A stretch of DNA of 64,000 nt from NCBI RefSeq assembly GCF_008801925.2, contig NZ_CP062804.1, positions 1,240,001 to 1,304,000 on the forward strand, in the 5' to 3' direction. The notes below the pieces were generated by a model that worked only from the letters and a program-made list of their open reading frames with translations, was not told the origin of the DNA and ran no database searches. Numbering within the stretch: position 1 is the stretch's first letter; every line of letters begins with the position of its first letter. The position numbers and the translations under genes are program-made. Below are positions 42,269-50,723 of this stretch, one piece after another. The stretch is from Cupriavidus basilensis (GTDB lineage Bacteria; Pseudomonadota; Gammaproteobacteria; Burkholderiales; Burkholderiaceae).

Positions 42269-43459
42269 TCACAGGAAGCAGAACACGGCAGATGCCAGCA
42301 GCGCGGCAGCGGCGGCGGCAAGCGGGCCGCTGAAGCTATGGCTGTGCGCCATCAGCGCATCGGATACCAGCGGGCCGGCGATCTGGCCTACGCCATAGGC
42401 GGCGGTCATGATGGCAAGCAGGTTGAATGTCACGCGGTGGGCTACGCGTTTCGCGGCAGGCATGGCGATGGTCACGGTACCAACGAAGGTGCCGCCCACC
42501 AGCAGCGCGCTAGCCAGGTAGGCCACGGCCGAGTGGCTGAGCGCGGGCAGGATCACGCCCACCGCCTGCACCAGCAGGTTGAGCGCGAGCGCGCGCCGCG
42601 TGCCAAGGCGCCCGTGCAGCGCATGCCAGAGAAAACAGGAAGGTGCCGCACCAAGCCCGAACGCGGCCCAGATATGGATCGGGTCGATGTGGCCTAGCGC
42701 GTCGCGCACAAAGAGCGGCAGGTAGGTTGCCGTGACGATGTAGCCGAACCCCGCCAGCCCGTAGCTGGCCACCAGCGGCCACGGACCAGGGCCGCTGGCA
42801 TTGGCCTCGTCCGCGGCACTGGCACTGGCACTGGCAACGGCATGCGGCTGGGGTGCCGCCACGTGGCCCGCTAGATACGGCCATGCCAGCGAGCTCAGCA
42901 CAGCGGCGCCACCGCCGATGGCAAGCCACAGCAAAGGACTGTGCCAACCGGCCAGGTTGCCGGCGGCAATGAGCTCGGCGGACAGCAGGATGCCGGCACC
43001 GACGCCCGAGAACAACAGCGGCGCGCCATGCGGATGCCCTACCACCTGGAACAGCCACACGGACGCGCAGATCAGCGCGATGGCGCTGAGCACGCCCGCC
43101 AGGAAGCGCGCGCCGATAAAGAACCAGGGCGCGGCCGGCACGGCCAGCGCCAGCAGGCACAGGGCGGTGCCGAAGAGCGCGATGCGGCAAAAGCGCGGCG
43201 CAACGCGCTGCGGCATGCGGCTGACCGCGAGGGCGCCCACGAGATAGCCTGCATAGTTGGCGGACGCGGCCAGCGAGCCGGCACTGACGCTCAGCAGGCC
43301 GTCGCGCACCATCAGCGGATACATGCCGGTGAACGCAAAGCGCCCGAAGCCCATGCCCACCGCCAGCACCAGCGCGGCGGCCAGTGAGGGCATCCAGGGC
43401 GCCACGGTCTTGCCGAAGGATTGCGGCGCTGCTGCTGTGACGGTCCGGATCCTAGCCAT
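42269..43459 (-). CDS. YbfB/YjiJ family MFS transporter
   Basis: A 396-residue inner-membrane protein with 12 predicted helices and the YbfB/YjiJ opening PSLAAALVLAVGMGFGRFAF, TGMYPLMVRDGLLSVSAGSL; the second helix pair has YAGYLVGALAVSR. The substrate is unknown. A Ser/Ala repeat (VASASASAADEANASGPG) forms the central loop. Translation begins inside the end of the LysR gene (eight-base overlap), so regulator and transporter are co-transcribed. Confidence 0.88.
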   Translation of the reverse strand: MARIRTVTAAAPQSFGKTVAPWMPSLAAALVLAVGMGFGRFAFTGMYPLMVRDGLLSVSAGSLAASANYAGYLVGALAVSRMPQRVAPRFCRIALFGTALCLLALAVPAAPWFFIGARFLAGVLSAIALICASVWLFQVVGHPHGAPLLFSGVGAGILLSAELIAAGNLAGWHSPLLWLAIGGGAAVLSSLAWPYLAGHVAAPQPHAVASASASAADEANASGPGPWPLVASYGLAGFGYIVTATYLPLFVRDALGHIDPIHIWAAFGLGAAPSCFLWHALHGRLGTRRALALNLLVQAVGVILPALSHSAVAYLASALLVGGTFVGTVTIAMPAAKRVAHRVTFNLLAIMTAAYGVGQIAGPLVSDALMAHSHSFSGPLAAAAAALLASAVFCFL

Positions 43460-44336
43460 GTTGCAGCTCCTGGAGAAACGCCGCGTATGCCGACGTGGCA
43501 AAACCCGAACGGCGCACCAGCAAGGTGTGCGCGACTCGCACGGGCACGGTTTGCAGGCTTGCGGCATCGGGGTGCAGCGCCAGCAGCGACCTCGGCAGGA
43601 TGGCCACGGCCGAGCCCGCCGTCACGCAGGCGAGGATCGCGTGGTAAGACGCCAGTTCCAGCACGTTCAGCGCCAGCCGTGGGCCTTCACCGCTGGCGAG
43701 CCAGTCCTCGGCACACAGGCGGTACGTGCAGCCGCGCGAGAACGTGGCCAGGCTGCGCAGCTTGATGTCCTGCGGCGCGCGCACTGGCGGATGGCTGTGC
43801 GGCAGCACTAGCAGCAGTTCTTCCGAGAACAGGAACGTGCCTTCCAGGCCGGGGCCGAGCACGTCCATGTCGAGCGTGTCCGGCGCGCCCTCGGAGGGAT
43901 GGGCCACCACGGCGCAGTCGATGCGATGCGCCAGCAGTGCATCGATCAAGGCTTGCGTGGTGCCGGTCTGGATCTCGATCCGCACGTCCGGCCACTTGCC
44001 GTGATAGCGCGCCAGCGGGCGGGGCAGCCGGCTGGCGGCCGAGCTTTCCATGCTGCCCACGCGCAGCGTGCCCGAGGGCGCATCGTCGCGCATGGATTGG
44101 CGGGCCTCCTCGGCCAGCGCCAGCAGCCGCTCGGTGTAGCCCAGGAAGCGCTGGCCTTGCGGCGTCAGGGTCATGCGCTTGCTGTCGCGCAGGAACAGGG
44201 CGACGCCGAGCTCTTCTTCCAGCTGCTTGACGCGCGTGGTGACATTCGACTGCACGCGGTCCAGGGTCTTGGCCGCCCGCGTGATGCTTTCTTCAAGCGC
44301 AACGGCTCGGAAAATCTCAAGTTCAGCCAGATCCAC
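43452..44336 (-). CDS. LysR family transcriptional regulator
   Basis: A 294-residue LysR protein. Helix-turn-helix: LAELEIFRAVALEESITRAA, KTLDRVQSNVTTRVKQLEEE, LGVALFLRDSKRMTLTPQG; effector domain follows. Best start is GTG at 44336 with AAAGGA five bases upstream; an ATG at 44384 would add 16 residues (MKFVLFLRTNFKQRIA) not found in such regulators. The subgroup resembles the putrescine/GbpR-like LysR proteins linked to YbfB transporters. It is co-transcribed with the MFS gene it probably controls. Confidence 0.87.
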   Translation of the reverse strand: MDLAELEIFRAVALEESITRAAKTLDRVQSNVTTRVKQLEEELGVALFLRDSKRMTLTPQGQRFLGYTERLLALAEEARQSMRDDAPSGTLRVGSMESSAASRLPRPLARYHGKWPDVRIEIQTGTTQALIDALLAHRIDCAVVAHPSEGAPDTLDMDVLGPGLEGTFLFSEELLLVLPHSHPPVRAPQDIKLRSLATFSRGCTYRLCAEDWLASGEGPRLALNVLELASYHAILACVTAGSAVAILPRSLLALHPDAASLQTVPVRVAHTLLVRRSGFATSAYAAFLQELQHG

Positions 44337-44505
44337 GGCAATCCTTTGCTTGAAATTGGTTCTTAAAAAGAGAACAAATTTCAATTAACTATCATCGATA
44401 GGGAATGATAAGTCAAGAAAGCCATGATGGCAGCGGGGTGGGGCGAAGCGGGAAGGACATGCCGGCGGGCCACGCCGTGGCCCACCGTGTACCCAAGCCG
44501 CGGGA

Positions 44506-44841
44506 CTAATGCGGATCCTGGTATCGAGAGGGTTGGGGCTGGGGTTCCGCGGGTTGCTGCTGCGAATGCCGCTGCGCCGGTGCCGGCCGCGCCAGGAGCG
44601 CACGGATCGACGCAAGGTAGCGGTCCCCAACCTCCCGGCTGGCCCGGTTCGACTGGGCGCGCAGGGTGCGGCGGGCCGGTGGGGTGATGTTCAGGCTGCG
44701 GCAGATCGTTGACAGGTAAGGCTTGCGGTCTCCCGCCAGCCGCTGTGCCGCGGCTTGCACCGCCGCATCGCCTACGCGTTCGCGCAACCAGGCCAGGACC
44801 TGCCTGTCGTATTCGTTCTGTACCCGGACCAGGTGTTCCAT
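44506..44841 (-). CDS. Small hypothetical protein behind a LexA-like box
   Basis: A 111-residue basic protein, MEHLVRVQNEYDRQVLAWLR, ERVGDAAVQAAAQRLAGDRK, PYLSTICRSLNITPPARRTL, ending in a Gln/Pro-rich tail. The segment AVQAAAQRL..KPYLSTICRSLNIT could be a helix-turn-helix, but I recognise no family. The start at 44841 has GGGAG six bases upstream; a start at 44871 would leave no room for a ribosome site because the palindrome abuts it. The promoter and a near-consensus LexA box lie 36-70 bases upstream, so DNA-damage control is possible. Confidence 0.65.
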   Translation of the reverse strand: MEHLVRVQNEYDRQVLAWLRERVGDAAVQAAAQRLAGDRKPYLSTICRSLNITPPARRTLRAQSNRASREVGDRYLASIRALLARPAPAQRHSQQQPAEPQPQPSRYQDPH

Positions 44842-44876
44842 GATCGGCTCCCGTAGATACTGTTCATCCATACAGT

Positions 44877-44911
44877 TACTGTAAATATATACAGTAATCT
44901 GTTTTTTTCAA
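44877..44911 (-). promoter_or_regulatory. Promoter overlapped by a LexA-like SOS box
   Basis: TACTGTAAATATATACAGTA (44877-44896) matches the E. coli LexA consensus TACTGTATATATATACAGTA at 19 of 20 positions and has CTGT-N8-ACAG. It overlaps the -10 element TATATT (44889-44884); the -35 TTGAAA (44911-44906) lies 16 bases further upstream. A second short palindrome, ACAGT-T-ACTGT, touches its downstream side. Confidence 0.65.
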
Positions 44912-44953
44912 GGATGAATGCCGAGGACCAGATACGGGCTACCGTCCAGGGGG

Positions 44954-45214
44954 CTACAGGACCATGCAGGCGGCAGCGCTGGCGCCGGCGCATTGCGCCA
45001 GGCAGGCGGGCCCGGCGGGCGGCATCTCCAGGTGGCGTCGCTGGCTCGCAGGCAGGTTCTCTTCCGGGGGCTTGCAGGCTGGGCGCGCGTCATGCCGCGG
45101 CGGGTCGTTGTCGCGCAGGGCCGGATGGTGCTTTTCCACCCAGCGCGCCGCTCGCCAGAGCGCGAAGATGCAGGCAACCGCATAACTGCAGTAGATGAAG
45201 ATCAGCATAAGCAC
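44954..45214 (-). CDS. Small putative membrane protein
   Basis: An 86-codon frame, MLMLIFIYCSYAVACIFALW then RAARWVEKHHPALRDNDPPR, with one strongly hydrophobic N-terminal helix and a Pro/Arg-rich cytoplasmic tail ending in a Cys/Ala-rich stretch. AAGGTG sits before the ATG. No family recognised; codon pattern is ordinary and overlapping frames are open too, so this is only a possible gene. Confidence 0.35.
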   Translation of the reverse strand: MLMLIFIYCSYAVACIFALWRAARWVEKHHPALRDNDPPRHDARPACKPPEENLPASQRRHLEMPPAGPACLAQCAGASAAACMVL

Positions 45215-45446
45215 CTTGCTTCGCGCCCGCTTGGGGGCGAGTAGTTCAAGAAAGTGCGAGTATGCGCAAGATCACTCACGAGGCGGTATCACTCGATTGG
45301 GGGGAGCCAGGTGGCTGCGCGGGCCGTAAGGCCAGGCGGATGGCCGATCTGGCGCCGATCTGGCGCAAATGCGGCAGCGGTGGCGAGACAATTGTTTGCA
45401 GTTCACCTGGCCAGCGCGGGCCGCGCCGGCGGGATAGGCGAGGCGC

Positions 45447-45674
45447 TCAGGCCTGATCTTCGCCAGGCGTATCGGCGCGGTACTCCAGCAGGTCGCCTGG
45501 CTGGCATTTCAGCGCCTCGCAGATTTTCTCCAGCGTATCGAAACGGATGCCCTTGACCTTGCCGGATTTCAGCAAGGAGAGATTGGGCTCGGTGATGCCG
45601 ATGTACTGGGCGAGCTCGCGCGATTTCATCTTGCGCTCAGCCAGCAGGACGTCAAGCCGGACGAGGATAGTCAT
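45447..45674 (-). CDS. YozG-like Xre family regulator
   Basis: A 75-residue Cro/CI-type helix-turn-helix protein, MTILVRLDVLLAERKMKSRE, LAQYIGITEPNLSLLKSGKV, KGIRFDTLEKICEALKCQPG, DLLEY. This compact type is usually encoded next to DUF2975 membrane proteins, as here, and is thought to regulate the pair. The start at 45674 is the family-like one; an upstream in-frame start at 45716 would translate a hexamer repeat as Leu-Arg repeats. Confidence 0.87.
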   Translation of the reverse strand: MTILVRLDVLLAERKMKSRELAQYIGITEPNLSLLKSGKVKGIRFDTLEKICEALKCQPGDLLEYRADTPGEDQA

Positions 45675-45689
45675 AGGGTCAGGGTGCCT

Positions 45690-45719
45690 CAAACGCAAAC
45701 GCAAACGCAAACTCAAACA
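45690..45719. repeat. Hexanucleotide tandem repeat
   Basis: Five hexamers in a row: CAAACG three times, then CAAACT and CAAACA. They cover the end and stop codon of the DUF2975 gene (stop at 45713-45715) and the leader of the YozG-like gene. As a multiple of three, changes in copy number would keep frame. Confidence 0.65.
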
Positions 45720-46291
45720 AAGCTCTCATTCTCCAGCGCGACGCGCGCGGCCTCGGCCATCGCCCAGGCGATGGCCAGCAGCAAGCCGCCCAGCAAGCCC
45801 AGCATCACGTCGCCGAAGGTGAGGATCACCACCATGTAGGGGCCGTTGGCAGCCGTGCTGGCCAGGGTCATGGCCAGCAGTGTCTTGGTGAGCGGAACCA
45901 CCACGCTGAACGCCGTCACCACCAGCGCCACGCGGCGCAGGCGCACGGTCGTCTCCAGGGTAAGGACCGCGCCGCCCGCCAGGGCCGCGAACAGCCTGTG
46001 CGCTTGCATCAGTCCACTGACCAGCAAAGCCGTGGCCACGCTCGTGATGGCCAGGCCGAGCAGCCGGTACGGCATCGACACCAGCAACTGCCCGCCTGGC
46101 GCAGGCCCGGCCAGGAACGCGCGCAGGTTCCGGTCCAGCTCCGCATCGGGGAGCAAGAACCAGAAGGCGATCAGGCCCGCCGTCACCACGACGGCGCAGC
46201 ACAGTGTCAGCCACTGCATGCGGCGCGCGATGACGCTAACGCGCCTTAGCGCGCCATCAGCGGGCAAGGGAAGGGAAAGGGGGTTCGGCAT
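45713..46291 (-). CDS. DUF2975 membrane protein
   Basis: A 192-residue inner-membrane protein with four predicted helices: MQWLTLCCAVVVTAGLIAFW, YRLLGLAITSVATALLVSGL, RVALVVTAFSVVVPLTKTLL and VVILTFGDVMLGLLGGLLLA, the last followed by WAMAEAARVALENESFV. This is the DUF2975 pattern, of unknown function, usually paired with a YozG-type regulator. AGGAG precedes the ATG by seven bases. It is followed 38 bases later by that regulator and diverges from the outer-membrane gene. Confidence 0.85.
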   Translation of the reverse strand: MPNPLSLPLPADGALRRVSVIARRMQWLTLCCAVVVTAGLIAFWFLLPDAELDRNLRAFLAGPAPGGQLLVSMPYRLLGLAITSVATALLVSGLMQAHRLFAALAGGAVLTLETTVRLRRVALVVTAFSVVVPLTKTLLAMTLASTAANGPYMVVILTFGDVMLGLLGGLLLAIAWAMAEAARVALENESFV

Positions 46292-46326
46292 GCCGGTCTC
46301 CTGAAGGGATTGCGCATGGCAAAAAA

Positions 46327-46364
46327 TTACTGTAAAACAGCAATGTTTTATCGTTTTACAGTAA
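46327..46364. promoter_or_regulatory. Long inverted repeat in a divergent promoter
   Basis: TTACTGTAAAAC (46327-46338) and GTTTTACAGTAA (46353-46364) are perfect 12-bp arms with a 14-base spacer, between the DUF2975 gene and the outer-membrane gene. The outer half sites TTACTGTA/TACAGTAA are the same as in the LexA-like box at 44877, but the spacing does not fit LexA. Confidence 0.55.
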
Positions 46365-46390
46365 TTTATATTCGTCGGAGATTAAATTAT

Positions 46391-46996
46391 ATGCGTTCTC
46401 TCGCCATCCCTGGCCGCCTCCTTCCCATCGCGCCTGCTGCCATGTTGGTGCTTTTGTCGGTTGTGCCGGTGCATGCCGCTGCCGCGGAACTTGCCGCCAA
46501 CTATTGGTACGTCGGCGGCGACCTCAATATTGCCCGCGACAAAGTCAGTACGAGCACGCCCGGCTGGGCGGGCGGATCGTCCAACAATGTTGGACTTGGC
46601 TTGCGGGCCGGCTATCAGTTTTCGCCCTATATGTCGGTCGAAGGCTCGCTGGCGAGCCTTGGCCGTGTCGTGGCCAAGAATGGCAACGCCAACGACAAAT
46701 TCGACGTGAACGCCTTGTCCGTCAACGTCGTGGGCCACCTGCCCCTGACCGAGCGTTTTTCGCTGCTGGGCATCGCCGGTGTCAACTATATGCATGGCCG
46801 GCGCTCGGGCGATCTTGAATCGAGCAACAAGTCGCAGGGGCTCATCAGCCTGGGGGTGGGCGCGTCCTATGCGGTCACGCAGAACTGGCGCTTGCGGATG
46901 CAGTACATGAATTACGGCAAGCTCAGTTGGAAGGGCAACGATGCTTCGGTCAAGAGCCAGGCCGTATCACTTGGCGTGGACTACCTGTTCCGCTGA
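46391..46996 (+). CDS. Outer-membrane beta-barrel protein (OmpA/Ail-like)
   Basis: A 201-residue eight-stranded barrel protein. Signal peptide MRSLAIPGRLLPIAPAAMLV, cleaved near HAAAA; then strand-rich sequence with WYVGGDLNIARDKV, LGLRAGYQFSPYMSVEGSLA, FSLLGIAGVNYMHG, LGVGASYAVTQNWRLRMQYM and a C-terminal strand AVSLGVDYLFR. It resembles the beta-barrel family 13505. GGAG lies ten bases before the ATG; an upstream in-frame frame from 46310 crosses the palindrome and is not used. Role unknown. Confidence 0.85.
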   Translation: MRSLAIPGRLLPIAPAAMLVLLSVVPVHAAAAELAANYWYVGGDLNIARDKVSTSTPGWAGGSSNNVGLGLRAGYQFSPYMSVEGSLASLGRVVAKNGNANDKFDVNALSVNVVGHLPLTERFSLLGIAGVNYMHGRRSGDLESSNKSQGLISLGVGASYAVTQNWRLRMQYMNYGKLSWKGNDASVKSQAVSLGVDYLFR

Positions 46997-47025
46997 GGCA
47001 GGCGCATGGGCCCGTGCGCTACCAG

Positions 47026-47057
47026 TACTTCAATACTTCAATACTTCAGCACTTCAA
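47026..47057. repeat. Octanucleotide tandem repeat before the DUF4156 lipoprotein
   Basis: TACTTCAA twice, then TACTTCAG and CACTTCAA, in direct contact (4 x 8 bases). The last base is the A of the ATG at 47057. If translation starts instead at an in-frame ATG at 47006, the repeat lies in the coding region and, not being a multiple of three, would switch the frame when its number changes. Confidence 0.65.
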
Positions 47058-47440
47058 TGGCTATGACCATCAGGACAATCGCAGGCGTTGCATGGATCGC
47101 GGCAAGCTGCGCGCTCGCCGGCTGTGCGCCAACGCAGCTTTCCAGCCCGGCCGCATCGGCGGTCAGGATCACCCACAACGAGCCTGCCGCGGGATGCACC
47201 TATCTTGGCGACGTGACCGGCAGCCAGGGCGATTTTGTGCGGGGCGTCATCACGGCCAATGCGGATCTGGAAACCGGTGCACGCAATGACATCAAGAACA
47301 AGGCCGCGGCAATGGGCGGCAACCTGGTGTACCTGCTCACCCAGCGCGCAGGGCAGACCGGCGGCAAGGATCGCCTGGAGCAAACCAATGTGACCCTGTC
47401 GGGCAACGTGTATCGCTGCGCTTCCCCGGGCGCGCACTAG
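47057..47440 (+). CDS. DUF4156 lipoprotein
   Basis: A 127-residue lipoprotein. The lipobox is ALAGC within MAMTIRTIAGVAWIAASCAL; the mature part has ASAVRITHNEPAAGCTYLGD, VTGSQGDFVRGVITANADLE, TGARNDIKNKAAAMGGNLVY and a C-terminal GNVYRC, the DUF4156 pattern with a likely disulfide (Cys in GCTYLG and YRC). Function unknown. Possible starts at 47057, 47063 or, through the octamer repeat, 47006. Confidence 0.82.
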   Translation: MAMTIRTIAGVAWIAASCALAGCAPTQLSSPAASAVRITHNEPAAGCTYLGDVTGSQGDFVRGVITANADLETGARNDIKNKAAAMGGNLVYLLTQRAGQTGGKDRLEQTNVTLSGNVYRCASPGAH

Positions 47441-47455
47441 CGCGCCGAACAGGGA

Positions 47456-49618
47456 TCAGGCCAGCTTCTGCTTGAGGATGTCCTGCGCGGATACCGGATG
47501 GCGGCCCCGCTTGCGCCGGTAGTTGCCGTCCGCGTCCATTTCCCAGGTGTCGCGGTTGTCCTTCAGGTAGACCTTCAGCCCTTCTTCGATCACGCGATCC
47601 TTGAGGGCTTTGTCCAGCACGGGGAAGCAGACCTCGATGCGCCGGAAGAAGTCGCGGTCCATCCAGTCGGCGCTCGATAGCCTTACGTCTTCGGCCTTGT
47701 CGTTGTAGAAGTAGAAAATCCGCGCATGTTCCAGGAACTGGCCAAGCACGGAGCGCACCCGGATATTCTCGGACAGGCCCGCAATGCCAGGACGCAACGC
47801 GCAGGCCCCGCGCACGATCAGCTCGATCCGCGCGCCATCGCAGGACGCCTGGTACAGGGCCTGGATGAGCTTGGGTTCCAGCAAGGCGTTCATCTTGGCG
47901 ATGATCAATCCCTTGCGGCCAGCCTTGGCGTGCTTGCCTTCGCGGCGGATGGCTTCGAGCAACGCCGAGTGCATGGTGAACGGCGATTGCCAGAAGTGCG
48001 CCAGCGTGCCGGGGTGGCCGAGGCCGGTCAGCTGGGAGAACACGTTGGCCACATCGTCGACGAGCGCTTCCTTGCAGGTAAACAGGCCGAAGTCCGTGAA
48101 GCTCCTGGCCGTCTGCGAGTGATAGTTGCCGGTGCCGATATGCGCGTAGCGCCTGAGTTTCTTGCCTTCGCGCCGAACCACCAAGGCCATCTTGGCGTGG
48201 GCCTTGTAGCCAACCACGCCGTACACCACGTGCGCGCCGGCTTCTTCAAGCTGGGCTGCCCAGTTGATATTGGCCTGCTCATCGAAGCGGGCGAGCAGCT
48301 CCACCACCACGCTGACTTCCTTGCCCCTGCGCGCGGCGCCGATCAGCGCCTCCAGCAGGGCTGAGTCGTTGCCGGCGCGGTACACCGTCTGCTTGATGGC
48401 CATCACCTCCGGATCTTCCGCGGCCTGGCGGATGAAATCCACCACGGGCGAAAACGACTGGTACGGATGGTGCAGCAGGATATCGCCGTCGCGGATGGCG
48501 CGGAACATGTCGGGCTGGTCCTGCAGCGCCTTGGGCAAGCCGGGGCGGCACGGCGGGTACTTCAGGTCATCGCGGTCCACGCTGTCAGGAACCGGCAGCA
48601 AGCGCACCAGGTTGACCGGGCCGTTCACCGAAAACACCTCGGCATCTTCCAGGCCGAACTGGTTTTGCAGGAAGCGGGTCATCTCCTCTGAGCAGTTGTC
48701 CGCGACCTCGAGCCGCACCGCATCGCCAAAATGCCGCTGCGGCAGCTCGCCCTGCAGCGCATCGCGGAGGTTCTTGATTTCTTCCTCGTCGACGAACAGT
48801 TCGCTGTTGCGGGTGACGCGGAACTGATAGCAGCCGCGCACGCGCATGCCGGGAAACAGTTCGCAGACGTGGGCATGCAGGATGGACGACAGGAATACGA
48901 AGCCGTGTTCGCAGCCGGAAATCTCCCTGGGCAGCAGGATCACGCGGGGCAGGGCCCGGGGCGCCTGCACGATGGCCGCATTCGCCTCCCGGCCAAAGGC
49001 ATCCTTGCCTTCGAGCTCCACGGCGAAGTTCAGGCTCTTGTTGAGTACCCGCGGAAACGGGTGCGCCGGGTCCAGGCCGATGGGGGTGAGCACCGGCATC
49101 AGTTCGCGGAAGAAATAGCTGCGGATCCACTCGCCTTGTTCCTGCGTCCAGTGCGGACGGCGCAGGAAGCGGATTCCCTCGCGGTCCAGTTCCGGAACCA
49201 GCACTTCGTTGAACAGGCGGTACTGTTCCGCGACCAGCTTGTGGGTGCGGGCGCTGACAAGCGCGTAGATCTGCCGCACGTCCAGTCCATCCGGGCCGGT
49301 GGTCGCCGGCGCCTGCAGCTTGATCTTCTCCTTCAGGCCGGCAACGCGGATCTCGAAGAACTCGTCCAGGTTGCTGCTGAAGATGCAGAGGAAGCGCAAT
49401 CGCTCCAACAACGGAATGTCGTGGTTCTCGGCCTGGGCGAGCACGCGCCGGTGGAACTCCAGCTGGCTGGCTTCACGGTTCAGGAAGAGCTGCCGTGCAT
49501 TGGCGCCGAGGTTGGTGCTGGCACTGGCGAGGAAGTCCGACGGAGCGCCGCGAACGTCACTCGGTGCCAGAGGGAGGGAAGGGGCGATCTCAAGTGGAGC
49601 TGCCGAGCCTTCTTCCAT
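47456..49618 (-). CDS. ppk1: Polyphosphate kinase 1
   Basis: A 720-residue polyphosphate kinase, making polyphosphate from ATP reversibly. All domains are present: N-terminal (LFLNREASQLEFHRRVLAQA, FSSNLDEFFEIRVAGLKEKI), head domain, and the two phospholipase D-like catalytic domains with VVYGVVGYKAHAKMALVVRR (autophosphorylated His) and RRYAHIGTGNYHSQTARSFT, then DRDFFRRIEVCFPVLDKALK. The start at 49618 is the ATG after a leader; a TTG at 49630 is also in frame. No exopolyphosphatase gene is adjacent here, although ppk and ppx are often linked. Confidence 0.95.
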   Translation of the reverse strand: MEEGSAAPLEIAPSLPLAPSDVRGAPSDFLASASTNLGANARQLFLNREASQLEFHRRVLAQAENHDIPLLERLRFLCIFSSNLDEFFEIRVAGLKEKIKLQAPATTGPDGLDVRQIYALVSARTHKLVAEQYRLFNEVLVPELDREGIRFLRRPHWTQEQGEWIRSYFFRELMPVLTPIGLDPAHPFPRVLNKSLNFAVELEGKDAFGREANAAIVQAPRALPRVILLPREISGCEHGFVFLSSILHAHVCELFPGMRVRGCYQFRVTRNSELFVDEEEIKNLRDALQGELPQRHFGDAVRLEVADNCSEEMTRFLQNQFGLEDAEVFSVNGPVNLVRLLPVPDSVDRDDLKYPPCRPGLPKALQDQPDMFRAIRDGDILLHHPYQSFSPVVDFIRQAAEDPEVMAIKQTVYRAGNDSALLEALIGAARRGKEVSVVVELLARFDEQANINWAAQLEEAGAHVVYGVVGYKAHAKMALVVRREGKKLRRYAHIGTGNYHSQTARSFTDFGLFTCKEALVDDVANVFSQLTGLGHPGTLAHFWQSPFTMHSALLEAIRREGKHAKAGRKGLIIAKMNALLEPKLIQALYQASCDGARIELIVRGACALRPGIAGLSENIRVRSVLGQFLEHARIFYFYNDKAEDVRLSSADWMDRDFFRRIEVCFPVLDKALKDRVIEEGLKVYLKDNRDTWEMDADGNYRRKRGRHPVSAQDILKQKLA

Positions 49619-49902
49619 GATTCGCTTCAATCCTTCTCTGGGAATGGATCATCGTGCACCGATGACCTGTTGGAAAGATATTACCGCGCGCCGCGCCGCT
49701 TGAGGAGTGGCCGCGGTGCACGTTTGCGCGTCAGCGCCAGGCCGTGTGGTCGGCGGGCCACGGACAGATGCCGGGGGGGCGTCTGGTCGTGGCCGCCTTG
49801 CGGGAAGACCCTGAAGGAGTGAGGCAGTGCCCCCGGTCCTGCAGCCAACGGGATTTGCAGCTACCCTGTCGCGCAGTGATGGACTGACACCGAGGAAACA
49901 CA

Positions 49903-50544
49903 ATGCAAAAGACGCTGAAAATCGATTTTGTCTCCGACGTCGCGTGCCCGTGGTGCGCTGTTGGCCTGAGTGCGCTGCAACAGGCGCTGGCGCGGCTTGG
50001 CGATGCCGTTTCGGCAGAAATCACGCTTCGCCCATTCGAGCTCAATCCGGACATGGGGCCGGGGGGCGAATCGATCCAGGATTACATGGCACGCAAGTAT
50101 GGCCGCACCGAGGAGGAAATCGTGCAGAGCCAGGCCATGATCCGCCAGCGTGGCGCCGACGTCGGATTTGAGTTTGGCTCTCGTACCCGCGTATACAACA
50201 CGTTCGACGCACATCGGCTATTGCACTGGGCAAACCTGGAAGGGCGCCAGCTGCCGCTGAAGATGGCGCTGTTCCGTGCGTACTTTACGGAGTCCAAGGA
50301 TTCCAGCAATCACGAGGTCCTCGTCGAGGCCGCGGCCGCGGCCGGCCTGGACGCCGAAAAGGCACGCACGGTGCTGTCTGGCGACGCGTACGCGGCCCAA
50401 GTCCGTGAGATGGAGAAGCACTATCAGGACATGGGCATCCGTTCCGTGCCTTCGATCATTTTCAATGACCAATACCTGGTGAGCGGCGGGCAGCCGGTGG
50501 AGGCGTTCGAGAATGCCATTCGGGAGGTGCTGGCAAAAGGCTGA
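49903..50544 (+). CDS. FrnE-like DsbA-family oxidoreductase
   Basis: A 213-residue cytoplasmic thioredoxin-fold protein with the active site VACPWCAVGL (CPWC) and the FrnE/2-hydroxychromene-isomerase-like body: ITLRPFELNPDMGPGGESIQ, YNTFDAHRLLHWA, DMGIRSVPSIIFNDQYLVSG (cis-Pro), QPVEAFENAIREVL. Function is a disulfide oxidoreductase or isomerase. AGGAAAC precedes the ATG. Not obviously linked to the following small gene. Confidence 0.9.
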   Translation: MQKTLKIDFVSDVACPWCAVGLSALQQALARLGDAVSAEITLRPFELNPDMGPGGESIQDYMARKYGRTEEEIVQSQAMIRQRGADVGFEFGSRTRVYNTFDAHRLLHWANLEGRQLPLKMALFRAYFTESKDSSNHEVLVEAAAAAGLDAEKARTVLSGDAYAAQVREMEKHYQDMGIRSVPSIIFNDQYLVSGGQPVEAFENAIREVLAKG

Positions 50545-50723
50545 AGGGGGCGCATGACTATCCATGACGCTTGCGCTGCGCCGCAGCCATGGACGCCCTG
50601 CACACGGGGTCCCGGCGCGTCGCGCGAGGCTAAGGAGACCGAGGCTTGTTCGCTGGAACGCGTTGCCTTTCTGCATACGTACTATCACCTAATGCTGCGG
50701 CGCGTCATTTCCTTTGCTATCAT

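Noticed and set aside
45254..45556. Plus-strand frame of 100 codons
   Set aside because: It runs into the antisense of the YozG-like gene and has no recognisable product or ribosome site.
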